Below are positions 49,365 to 57,270 of a stretch of 64,000 nt of DNA, in pieces. A program made the translations under genes and the position numbers. The notes under the pieces were generated by a model that saw only the letters and a program-made list of their open reading frames with translations, was not told where the DNA came from and did not search any database. Every line of letters begins with the position of its first letter. Positions within the stretch are counted from its first letter, which is position 1. Source of the stretch: Spirochaetales bacterium (GTDB lineage Bacteria; Spirochaetota; Spirochaetia; DSM-2461); assembly GCA_003247135.1 (NCBI GenBank), contig QKAW01000022.1, forward strand, positions 1 to 64,000. The letters run 5' to 3'.

Positions 49365-52064
49365 ATGAAGTCGATAACTAAGTTTTCTATAAGTTTAACA
49401 TTATCTTTGTTGTTATTTACTGCATTTGTATATTTTTCTTTTACTACTGGATTTAACTATATAGAAACGAATTTCTATAGTAAGAAAATCAGTTCAGAGA
49501 TACTTATTTCATTACAGAAATCAATTGGAATTCTTGATGAACTTCATAAAGAAAACTTCGAAATACTTGAATCTGTTCAAAAAGATGATTTTATAACAAC
49601 AATTTTTAATTCAACCTATTCAACAAATGAGATAATAAGTAGAGATAAAATATTCAAGGAACTCGATAAGAAACTTCCAGGTTTTGATTCTGTTAGAGTT
49701 ATTACTTTGGATGGAAAAAGAATTCAGTTTAGTACAATAAGTACAGATATTAGAAGTCAAAATGAAGAAAAACGTAATTATCAAAATTTAAATCAGGTAG
49801 AATCTGAGGATTTTTTTAATAAGGTTGAACTAAAAGATAGTAAAGACAGAAAAATTATATATTTACAGAATACTAACCAATATTTATATGTTCTTCCTTT
49901 TATCGATAAATATGATCAATTTAAAGGTCTATCTCTATATTATGTTAGCAACAGTGGTTACAGATATAAACTCTCTCAAAATGGTTTTATATCATCAACT
50001 GAGGAAGCTTTTGTTTTAGACTCTGGTGGTGTATTATTTAATTTAACAAGAAATCAGTTTGATCTTTTAGAAAAAGATGTAAACAATTTATGGAGTAAAC
50101 AATCTCCACTTAAAGAAGTTTATATAAGCCAAGGTGATACAGATTCATATCTTTTATTTACTGAAACATTGGAAGGTGTTGGATCTGTTGGACGTATAGT
50201 TAGAGCTTCAGATTTACTTCTGACAAAATATATGAAAATTCTTCTTTTCGTAACTTTCTTTGTAATAATTTTGTTTATTAATTTTCTTATTCTTAATATA
50301 AAACAAGATAAAAATGTTATTTTACAAAATAGAATAAAAAGATTTCAAATAAAATTCTTACATGATTATGTAGAGAATAAAAGAAATCTTGACTGGGCAC
50401 ATTGGCAAGCCGAAATTAAAGCAAGAAAAAAACAGGTTCATAGTGAATTAATAAAAAACTTAGGAGCATATGGTAAAAAAAATAAGGATGAAGTAGACAA
50501 ATTAATTAACTCTGGGTGGGATGATATTATCGATGTAATATCATCAAAAATACCTAAAGAAATTGAAGAATCTGTAAAAATAGATGCTGATCAGATAGAA
50601 GAAATCCTTGAAAGAGTTTTGGCAAAAGGTGTTAAGGTCAAAGGTTTTGATTCAGGGCTTTCAATACCTACTGTAGGTGTTGCAAATACATCTAAAAAGA
50701 AGAAAAAATCAGCTGATGATTTCTCTGACATGAAGCCAATTCAAGTTGAAGAAGTCGAAGATTTAGATGATGTTGAAGAACTTGATGATTTTTCCGGAAT
50801 GAAACCTATCGAAGTTGAAGAGCTTGAAGATCAAGCCGACGATGAGGAAGGTTTAGATGAAGTTGAAGAATTAGAGGATGTGGAAGAATTTGATGACTTT
50901 TCCGGAATGAAACCTATTGATGTTGAGGATGTTGAAGAACAACCCGACGATGAGGAAGGTTTGGAAGAACTCGAAGAGCTAGATGAAGTCGAGGAGCTAG
51001 ATGAAGTCGAGGATCAAACCGACGATGAGGAAGGTTTGGAGGAGCTCGAAGAGCTAGATGAAATCGAAGATCAAACCGTCGATGAGGAAGGTTTGGAAGA
51101 ACTCGAAGAGTTAGATGAAGTCGAGGAGCTAGATGAAGTCGAGGAGCTAGATGAAGTCGAGGATCAAACCGACGATGAAGAAGGTTTGAATGAAATCGAG
51201 GAGCTAGAGGACATCGAGGAGCTTGATGAAATCGAAGATCAAACCGACGATGAAGAAGGTTTGAATGAAATCGAGGAGCTAGAGGACGTCGAAGAGCTAG
51301 ATGAAGTCGAAGATCAAACCGATGATGAAGAAGGTTTGGAAGAACTTCAAGAAGCCTCAGATATCTATATGTTTGATTCTCCTGAAGATTTAGACAAAAG
51401 AACCCGTGATTTAATTGCTATGAATTCCCAAACTGAAAGTTTGGAAACTATAAGCTTTAAACATCTGATAAACGAGCCTAATTCTGGCGATGATTCAGAA
51501 AGTGAATTGTCAGAACTCTTGGATGACATAACTGATGGAAACAGTTCTAATGAATATCATGACAGTATAGTTACAGTTAACGATTTTGACTTACAACTTT
51601 ACTCCGAGAATGAAGAAGATGAGTATATTGAAGAGAAAAATTATTTTGGTGATTATGGACTAAATTTTGACAAATATTTGGAGCAATTCCCAGATTCAAG
51701 TGCAAAATTATTTAAAGGGATTTTAAAAATAACTAAAGAATTTAACACACATGCTGCAGCCATTATCGAAAATAACGAAATTATTGTTAATTTAGCAGTT
51801 GAATTAGACGTTGTTCAAAACGTTAAATTATTAATGACAGAGGGGAAATTAGGTGACAAACTGTCTCGAAGTGAGATAGTAATTTTAAGAAAAAGTAGTA
51901 ATAGATTACATGATAATATTTTTAATACAAAAGAAAGTTTTGCTGAAGTAGTAATTATTCCAATAAAATACAGGCAAATTAATTCATTTCTTATATTATT
52001 CTATAATGATAATAATAATGATATAATTGGTTTAATGGAAAAAATATTTGCTGATAAGAGGTAA
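49365..52064 (+). CDS. Two-TM membrane protein with a long Asp/Glu-rich repeat region, function unknown
   Basis: An 899-residue protein. Transmembrane helices at about 8-30 and 291-312 enclose an extracytoplasmic domain of about 260 residues, as in membrane sensors. A charged helical cytoplasmic part (about 320-440) follows, then a region of about 200 residues (450-660) made almost only of Glu, Asp, Leu, Val and Ile. It has three copies of DDFS(D/G)MKPI and seven of a DQTDDEEGL-like unit joined by EELDEV units. The C-terminal 200 residues are globular, perhaps a GAF- or roadblock-like fold (EFNTHAAAIIENNEIIVNLA, AEVVIIPIKYRQINSFLILF). It lacks kinase, cyclase, HAMP and methyl-accepting motifs. 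A GGAG precedes the ATG. A two-gene unit with the DUF952 gene is likely. Confidence 0.8.
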   Translation: MKSITKFSISLTLSLLLFTAFVYFSFTTGFNYIETNFYSKKISSEILISLQKSIGILDELHKENFEILESVQKDDFITTIFNSTYSTNEIISRDKIFKELDKKLPGFDSVRVITLDGKRIQFSTISTDIRSQNEEKRNYQNLNQVESEDFFNKVELKDSKDRKIIYLQNTNQYLYVLPFIDKYDQFKGLSLYYVSNSGYRYKLSQNGFISSTEEAFVLDSGGVLFNLTRNQFDLLEKDVNNLWSKQSPLKEVYISQGDTDSYLLFTETLEGVGSVGRIVRASDLLLTKYMKILLFVTFFVIILFINFLILNIKQDKNVILQNRIKRFQIKFLHDYVENKRNLDWAHWQAEIKARKKQVHSELIKNLGAYGKKNKDEVDKLINSGWDDIIDVISSKIPKEIEESVKIDADQIEEILERVLAKGVKVKGFDSGLSIPTVGVANTSKKKKKSADDFSDMKPIQVEEVEDLDDVEELDDFSGMKPIEVEELEDQADDEEGLDEVEELEDVEEFDDFSGMKPIDVEDVEEQPDDEEGLEELEELDEVEELDEVEDQTDDEEGLEELEELDEIEDQTVDEEGLEELEELDEVEELDEVEELDEVEDQTDDEEGLNEIEELEDIEELDEIEDQTDDEEGLNEIEELEDVEELDEVEDQTDDEEGLEELQEASDIYMFDSPEDLDKRTRDLIAMNSQTESLETISFKHLINEPNSGDDSESELSELLDDITDGNSSNEYHDSIVTVNDFDLQLYSENEEDEYIEEKNYFGDYGLNFDKYLEQFPDSSAKLFKGILKITKEFNTHAAAIIENNEIIVNLAVELDVVQNVKLLMTEGKLGDKLSRSEIVILRKSSNRLHDNIFNTKESFAEVVIIPIKYRQINSFLILFYNDNNNDIIGLMEKIFADKR
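50729..51348 (+). repeat. In-frame acidic tandem repeat
   Basis: Imperfect repeats of roughly 75 bases (25 codons, LEELEELDEVEELDEVEDQ then TDDEEG) contain a smaller 18-base unit encoding EELDEV. The copies use GTC, CTC, ATC and GAG codons far more than the surrounding gene, which shows recent copying of an ancestral DNA unit. Copy number could change by recombination or slippage while keeping the frame. Confidence 0.85.
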
Positions 52065-52066
52065 TC

Positions 52067-52441
52067 ATGATATACCATTTAATAAAAAAAGAGAGCTGGG
52101 ATTCAGTTAAAAAAAGTGATACTTATTTACCTAATTCACTTGAAAGAGAGGGGTATATTCATTGTTCCTTTGAGAATCAGGTTGTAAAAGTTGCAGATAC
52201 AATCTACAAGGGGCAAAATGATATTATGCTTATTTCTATAGATGAAAAAAAACTTGGAGATTTAGTTAGATATGAAAATTTATTTAATTTAAATGAAGAG
52301 TATCCACATGTATATGGACCAATTCCACTAAAAGCAGTAGTTCATGTGCAGAAATTAGTTGCCGGGGAAGATGGCTGTTTTTTAAAACCCGAATTTGATC
52401 CTTTAGTATATCTAAAAGTAAAGGAAAAAGAGTGGACTTAA
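52067..52441 (+). CDS. DUF952 family protein
   Basis: A 124-residue single-domain protein with the DUF952 pattern: MIYHLIKKESWDSVKKSDTY, LEREGYIHCSF, VRYENLF and EYPHVYGPIPLKAVVHV. The family is of unknown biochemical function and is related in fold to ADP-ribosyltransferase-like proteins. Starts 3 bases after the acidic-repeat gene, so probably co-translated. No terminator is visible before the convergent mtnN. Confidence 0.88.
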   Translation: MIYHLIKKESWDSVKKSDTYLPNSLEREGYIHCSFENQVVKVADTIYKGQNDIMLISIDEKKLGDLVRYENLFNLNEEYPHVYGPIPLKAVVHVQKLVAGEDGCFLKPEFDPLVYLKVKEKEWT

Positions 52442-52461
52442 TCCTTCACTTTTTTAATATA

Positions 52462-53157
52462 TTACATTAAGAATTTTAAAATCTCTTCCACAAGATTTCC
52501 AGAATTTTTAGCAGCAACAGTTAGAAATTCTTGAAATGACTGTTTTGATTCTTTACCTGGAACATCTGATATTGATCGAATTATCAGAAATGGGATATTT
52601 GACATATGGCATACCTGGGCAATTGATGCAGCCTCCATCTCTGTTGCCTTCATTGGCGGTAGTTTCGATTTTATTCTGTCAACATCATCTTCATCATGTA
52701 TGAAGGAGTCTCCACTAATTATTAGACCATCGGTTATATGCATTCCAGATATATTTTTTGCTGCAGAAACAGCTAAATCTACTAATTTTTTATCAGGTAG
52801 AAAACTGGCAGGCATTCTTGGAACTTGACCATACTCATAACCAAAAAGAGTAACATCAACGTCGTGATAACGAACTTCATTGGATATAACTACATCCCCT
52901 ACATTCAGCTCTGATGATAATCCTCCAGCGCTTCCTGTATTTATTATTAAATCCGGGGAAAATTGGTCAATTAATAGGGTTGTTCCAACAGCCGCAGCAA
53001 CTTTTCCAATACCACATAGTAGAAGTACAACATCCTTTTTATGCAATTCTCCATGATAGAGAGTAATTCCACACTTATTAACACTTTTAACATCAGTCAT
53101 TTTACCAAGAAGAACTTTTACCTCTTCCTCCATTGCTCCAATTATACCTATACGCAT
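52462..53157 (-). CDS. mtnN: 5'-methylthioadenosine/S-adenosylhomocysteine nucleosidase
   Basis: A 231-residue nucleosidase that cleaves adenine from methylthioadenosine, S-adenosylhomocysteine and 5'-deoxyadenosine. It has MRIGIIGAMEEEV, with the catalytic Glu near residue 12, and NTGSAGGL, KATEMEAASIAQV and IRSISD with the catalytic Asp. Length as in E. coli. It lies 2 bases downstream of pth on the same strand. Confidence 0.95.
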   Translation of the reverse strand: MRIGIIGAMEEEVKVLLGKMTDVKSVNKCGITLYHGELHKKDVVLLLCGIGKVAAAVGTTLLIDQFSPDLIINTGSAGGLSSELNVGDVVISNEVRYHDVDVTLFGYEYGQVPRMPASFLPDKKLVDLAVSAAKNISGMHITDGLIISGDSFIHDEDDVDRIKSKLPPMKATEMEAASIAQVCHMSNIPFLIIRSISDVPGKESKQSFQEFLTVAAKNSGNLVEEILKFLM

Positions 53158-53159
53158 AA

Positions 53160-53714
53160 CTAACCCCTTTTTTCAATTATTGTTATTTTCTTTCCTAGAT
53201 CACTGAAGTTTCCATTTATATACTTTACAAAAAATACTTGTATATTTTCAAACAGGTAATCCAGCTCTGCTTCTTCATCTTTTGAAAATCTTTGGAGAAC
53301 ATAGGATGCCACACTACCATTTAATGGTCTTGAAATACCTATTGATAATCTGTTAAATTGGGGACTTCCTAGAGCTGAATTGATGGATTTTAAGCCATTG
53401 TGTCCTCCCAGACCTCCTCCTTCCCTTATTTTTATTGTACCAAACTCAAGTTCAAGATCATCATGAATTACTAATATTTCACTGATTTGTAGTTTAAAAA
53501 ATTGCATTGCTTTTATAACAGACTCACCTGACAAATTCATAAATGTCTGAGGTAGAAGATAGATAATATCATTCTTTCTGTAATAAATAGCTTTAAATTT
53601 ATTCTGAATAGATTCCTTATTATTGAGAGACTTTTCAAACATCCATCCAGCATTATGACGAGTTTTTTCGTATTGATTCCCGGGATTTCCGAGAAAAACT
53701 ATCATTTTTATCAT
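53160..53714 (-). CDS. pth: Peptidyl-tRNA hydrolase
   Basis: A 184-residue Pth that recycles tRNA from stalled peptidyl-tRNA. The catalytic histidine is in KTRHNAGW, the Asp in VIHDDLELEFG; also FLGNPGNQYE and GGGLGGHNGLKSI. The ATG at 53714 is 7 bases after GAGG and is preferred over the Met three codons later. Pairs with mtnN. Confidence 0.96.
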   Translation of the reverse strand: MIKMIVFLGNPGNQYEKTRHNAGWMFEKSLNNKESIQNKFKAIYYRKNDIIYLLPQTFMNLSGESVIKAMQFFKLQISEILVIHDDLELEFGTIKIREGGGLGGHNGLKSINSALGSPQFNRLSIGISRPLNGSVASYVLQRFSKDEEAELDYLFENIQVFFVKYINGNFSDLGKKITIIEKRG

Positions 53715-53792
53715 TACTAAACCTCTAATTCAACTATAGAGCAAATTGAGTAAAATGAATATAATGACCTAAAATAAAAAGAGAGGAACTGG

Positions 53793-55046
53793 ATGGAAGA
53801 AAGAATTCCGACTTCGGTACTAAGTATAATATCGGCTACTCAGGAAGAGGGAGAGAAGCTAACTACTCTTACGTGCAGAATGACTGGAGAATTTAAACCA
53901 TTTACTGATGTAAGTATATTCCCTGCTGAGAAGAAATTCCAAATACGTGATATTATTCATTTAGAAAAAGATACATATAAAATTAAGGTTAAGGGTATTG
54001 CTTTTAAGGATTGTAAACCATTCTCAATAATTACACCCTTAAATTTAAAAGTTAAATATAGTGTAAAAGGTTGCTTTGTTTCCAAAGAGTTTCGAGATAA
54101 AGATCTAATAGCAGGAAATTATTATATCACTGGAGGGGTCTTTGATGGTTACAGAATGTTTAACAAAGATAAATTCAGTGCAAAAGTAAGAAAAACAGGT
54201 GTTACATATTCAGTAGAATTCCCTTTTAAAGCACCTCTTGTTCCAGGGGCTACTTATATATTTGAAAATAATAAGGGGGAAGAGAGTGAAATGACTCTCC
54301 TTTATCCTGGTGATTTAAGTAAAAAAAGTATTGGTATAATTAATTCTAGACTTGAAAAATTTAGATCAAGACCAAGTATTAAAGGTGTTTATTCTATTAT
54401 TCTCAGAACAGATTTATATGTAGATTTGCCTTTTTACCTAGAAAATGAGGATTTTGAAGGCTCAATAAAGATAGGTTCTAAAAGGATTATGGAGAGAGAA
54501 TATAACTCTGTAAGAAATAAAATATTAAAACAGAGTAAAGCTTCCGGGGGAGTTCTTTTACAGAGTGTTAAAAAGAGCTGTGATGTTAAACCTGCTTTTT
54601 TCTACACAGTTTTAGAAGAGTTGTTTAATGAGAATTTACTCTTTCAAGATAGTGATTATCTTGTTTTTAATTCTGAAGATAGGGAAAATTATTTATCTCC
54701 CCTAACCAAAATATGTTATAAACAGATTGTTGAATCTAAAGATTCAGGCTACAGCCGACGTGAAGTTAAAGATAGAGGTATGATAAACTGCTTTTATGAG
54801 TTAGAAAGAATGAGAATAGTCAGAGTTCTTGATGATGATCTCTACTATAGTCTGGACTCCTATAAGGTATTACTTGATAAAGTTTTTGATTCAAAAAAAA
54901 TAGGTGAATTTTTAACAATATCTGAAATTAGAGATAAAACAGGTTTATCCAGAAGATTTGTTATATCCCTATTAAATAAACTTGAACATGATGGATTTAT
55001 AGAACGGAGTGAGGATGATGAAAGAGTTGTTGTTAAGATTCCTTAG
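53793..55046 (+). CDS. SelB-like protein lacking a GTPase domain, function unknown
   Basis: A 417-residue protein. Residues 1-180 resemble EF-Tu/SelB domains II and III: FTDVSIFPAEKKFQIRDIIH recalls the strand pair before the factor's RSIQ motif, and ATYIFENNKG then TLLYPGDLSK recalls the end of SelB domain III. Residues about 205-417 look like a series of winged helices as in the C-terminus of SelB, with SRREVKDRGMINCFYELERM and FLTISEIRDKTGLSRRFVIS then LLNKLEHDGFIER. No P loop, DxPG or NKxD is present. Only 78 bases precede the gene after the divergent pth, so no G domain is hidden upstream. A TATAAT lies at 53760-53765 and GAGAGG before the ATG. The link to SelB is by eye. Confidence 0.6.
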   Translation: MEERIPTSVLSIISATQEEGEKLTTLTCRMTGEFKPFTDVSIFPAEKKFQIRDIIHLEKDTYKIKVKGIAFKDCKPFSIITPLNLKVKYSVKGCFVSKEFRDKDLIAGNYYITGGVFDGYRMFNKDKFSAKVRKTGVTYSVEFPFKAPLVPGATYIFENNKGEESEMTLLYPGDLSKKSIGIINSRLEKFRSRPSIKGVYSIILRTDLYVDLPFYLENEDFEGSIKIGSKRIMEREYNSVRNKILKQSKASGGVLLQSVKKSCDVKPAFFYTVLEELFNENLLFQDSDYLVFNSEDRENYLSPLTKICYKQIVESKDSGYSRREVKDRGMINCFYELERMRIVRVLDDDLYYSLDSYKVLLDKVFDSKKIGEFLTISEIRDKTGLSRRFVISLLNKLEHDGFIERSEDDERVVVKIP

Positions 55047-55677
55047 CATAGTGTCATTTTTATTAGTTTTATCATGTTCAGTTAATCCTCCAATCATTAA
55101 TGATATAGACTGGGATATTTCAGTTATAAAAGATAATAACACAAGAAGTGTATATGAAAATCTGACAGTTTTTGTAAATTATTATGATGAAGATGGTGAT
55201 GATGATTTAGAGAGTCTATTTTTAATTATGGATAAAAGTAATATTTATTGGGAGTTATCAGAAAGTAATTGGGATGTAAAACGTATAAATAACAATAAAT
55301 GGATTGGAGCTTACAATCTGATATTTCCCAGAAGAGATAATATTCCAAGGGAACCATTAAGAGTTCATTTACGTGATTTGGCTGGAGAAAGTGTTGAAGA
55401 AACTATATATATAACTAAAAAGAAATTAAATTTGAAAGAGATAAAATTTCCCGAGATCAAGTATGAAAATAGCCTTGTTTGGCTTATTGGCTACGATGAG
55501 GGAGAGATTTATCTTGTATCTGATGGAATAGTTGTAGCTGAAGCAAGATTAGGTAAGGGGCGAACACCATTTAATGATCTTTTTAAACAAAACGCTGAAA
55601 GTTTTGGTAGTAATCTGGAATTCTATGTTTCTGTTTTAACTGGGGACCTGACTATAAAATCAGGTCCATGGTATTAA
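55018..55677 (+). CDS. Small lipoprotein, function unknown
   Basis: A 219-residue predicted lipoprotein: MKELLLRFLSIVSFLLVLSC, with lipobox ending at the Cys. The mature part is rich in Asp, Asn and Tyr and looks like a beta-sandwich (NLTVFVNYYDEDGDDDLESL, LRVHLRDLAGESVEETIYIT), perhaps Ig- or PKD-like. ATGs at 55015 and 55018 and a GTG at 55009 are all in frame; 55018 is best spaced from GGAG. The gene begins inside the end of the SelB-like gene, a translational coupling. Its stop overlaps the stop of the convergent ParB-like gene. Confidence 0.8.
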   Translation: MKELLLRFLSIVSFLLVLSCSVNPPIINDIDWDISVIKDNNTRSVYENLTVFVNYYDEDGDDDLESLFLIMDKSNIYWELSESNWDVKRINNNKWIGAYNLIFPRRDNIPREPLRVHLRDLAGESVEETIYITKKKLNLKEIKFPEIKYENSLVWLIGYDEGEIYLVSDGIVVAEARLGKGRTPFNDLFKQNAESFGSNLEFYVSVLTGDLTIKSGPWY

Positions 55678-56591
55678 TCCCTAAGACTTTTTATTGATAT
55701 TTTTATTTTACCCCAAAGTTTTTGAAATAAATTCTTTCCATATTTATCAGAGTACTCTTTGGTTGCCTGATCAAGTGGGAAATCCTGACCATATTTATCT
55801 TTTAAGTCATGCCAGTGTTTTACAATCCAGATGTATAAATCAGCCTCTGTTCTATTAGTAAATCTGGCTACAAGACTATCTTCTCTAACGGTTGTAATAA
55901 TTGGTAAATATAAATTATCATACCATGATTTTGCAGCATCACCAAAACTAATCTCTTCATCAATCCCTTGATTTATAAAATACTTATGGCCAAGAATATG
56001 GTTTAACATTTCATGATAACGACCAGGAGCTGTAAAGTATATCTGAGACATATCAATATATTTATCAATTTTAGTTTCACTTAAAATATGATTTCTTTCA
56101 TACTCTATAACCTTTTCTTCAAGTTCTTTACGAGTCATACCCTTTGTAAAAGGTATTTCTGAATTTAGTTCGACAACTTCTGCATCAATTGCATATACTT
56201 TTTGCATTTTTGCAACAGACACCCTATGATTTCCATCTCTAACAAAATAAACATCACCAATTTTATATAATTTTATTGGTGGTAGTATTACATCAGTTAT
56301 ATGGGCTTTATCAATACTAACCCATCTACTTTTAAGATGCTCTTTTTTAGGTAGAAAGGCTTTGTTAAAATCTCTGTATCGTCCCTCTGAGCCTACAATA
56401 TCCTTAACATTGACCACTTTCATACCTTTGTAAGACTCATTGGTTGGTTTTACTAATGCTTTAATATCATATAGGGAAAGTAGTTCCTGTTTTTCTGGGG
56501 ATAGTAAATTTAAAATTGTTAATATTTTTTCTCTAAATCTGGCTTTACTAAAGTCATCTAAAGCTCTTTCATTAAGTGAGTGAGGATCCAT
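55674..56591 (-). CDS. ParB-like domain protein (DUF4032-like), function unknown
   Basis: A 305-residue protein. Residues about 60-145 resemble a ParB/sulfiredoxin-type domain: VNVKDIVGSEGRYRDFNKAF, LPPIKLYKIGDVYFVRDGNH and RVSVAKMQK, where the GNHR motif stands in place of the GxRR of ParB. The remaining helical part has GRYHEMLNHILGHKYF and FTNRTEADLYIWIVKHW, a pattern I associate with DUF4032-type proteins. No helix-turn-helix of ParB is seen, so partitioning is unlikely. The start overlaps the stop of the metallophosphoesterase gene (TAATG), so they are translated together. Confidence 0.7.
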   Translation of the reverse strand: MDPHSLNERALDDFSKARFREKILTILNLLSPEKQELLSLYDIKALVKPTNESYKGMKVVNVKDIVGSEGRYRDFNKAFLPKKEHLKSRWVSIDKAHITDVILPPIKLYKIGDVYFVRDGNHRVSVAKMQKVYAIDAEVVELNSEIPFTKGMTRKELEEKVIEYERNHILSETKIDKYIDMSQIYFTAPGRYHEMLNHILGHKYFINQGIDEEISFGDAAKSWYDNLYLPIITTVREDSLVARFTNRTEADLYIWIVKHWHDLKDKYGQDFPLDQATKEYSDKYGKNLFQKLWGKIKISIKSLRD

Positions 56592-57262
56592 TAACTCTTC
56601 TCCTTATCAAAATTTAATATATAATGATCATATACATTAATAACAGTTGTATTATGATACTCTGTTAATCTCTTTTCATTTTTATTATATAAGTGAATAT
56701 GTCCATGAAGCAGATACTGGGGTCTAAAGACTCTCATAAACCATTTAAATGACTCAAACCCTATATGGCATGGATCTTCCTTATCATGAATTCCCCTTGG
56801 TGATGCATGAGTCAGAAGTATATCCAAGTATCTGCCTCTAAATATTTTGTTAAATAAAAGTTTTGGTAAAAGCTTAATTATATTTATATACATTTCTAGC
56901 TCTGTATATTGGTTCTCAGCTTTGTTGTATTTCTTACATCCACCTAAACCCATTATGATTAAATCATTTTTTTTATCTCTTAATACGTTAAATCCAACAT
57001 ATGTTGAACCAAATGTCATTGGAATCTGATTTACAGGAACATATCTGCTGGCATATCTTTTATTAAATGTACCAATATGTTTTAAATTATGATTACCAAA
57101 TACAAAATAAAGAGGTTTGTTCAGACTACTTACAATAAACCCTAAATAATCCATTGGTAAATCTCCTGCACTAAGTACAATATCCACATCTTTAAAGCGC
57201 TCTTTTATTGCATTGGAATATACTATAGGGTCTACATGGTCAGCTATACATAATAATTTCAT
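56591..57262 (-). CDS. Calcineurin-like metallophosphoesterase
   Basis: A 223-residue phosphoesterase: LCIADHVDP in place of the usual D-x-H start, VLSAGDLPMDYLG (GD-x-x), VFGNHN (GNH-D/E), LLTHASPRG and LLHGHIHLYN (GHxH). These are the metal ligands of the calcineurin-like family, though the first motif is shifted. Substrate unknown. Translationally coupled to the ParB-like gene and 8 bases downstream of the TPR-Mrr gene, so three genes probably form one operon. Confidence 0.88.
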   Translation of the reverse strand: MKLLCIADHVDPIVYSNAIKERFKDVDIVLSAGDLPMDYLGFIVSSLNKPLYFVFGNHNLKHIGTFNKRYASRYVPVNQIPMTFGSTYVGFNVLRDKKNDLIIMGLGGCKKYNKAENQYTELEMYINIIKLLPKLLFNKIFRGRYLDILLTHASPRGIHDKEDPCHIGFESFKWFMRVFRPQYLLHGHIHLYNKNEKRLTEYHNTTVINVYDHYILNFDKEKS

Positions 57263-57270
57263 TTTTTCCC

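Noticed and set aside
50729-51348. Repeat considered as a CRISPR array
   Set aside because: It is coding, in frame and without spacers of unique sequence.
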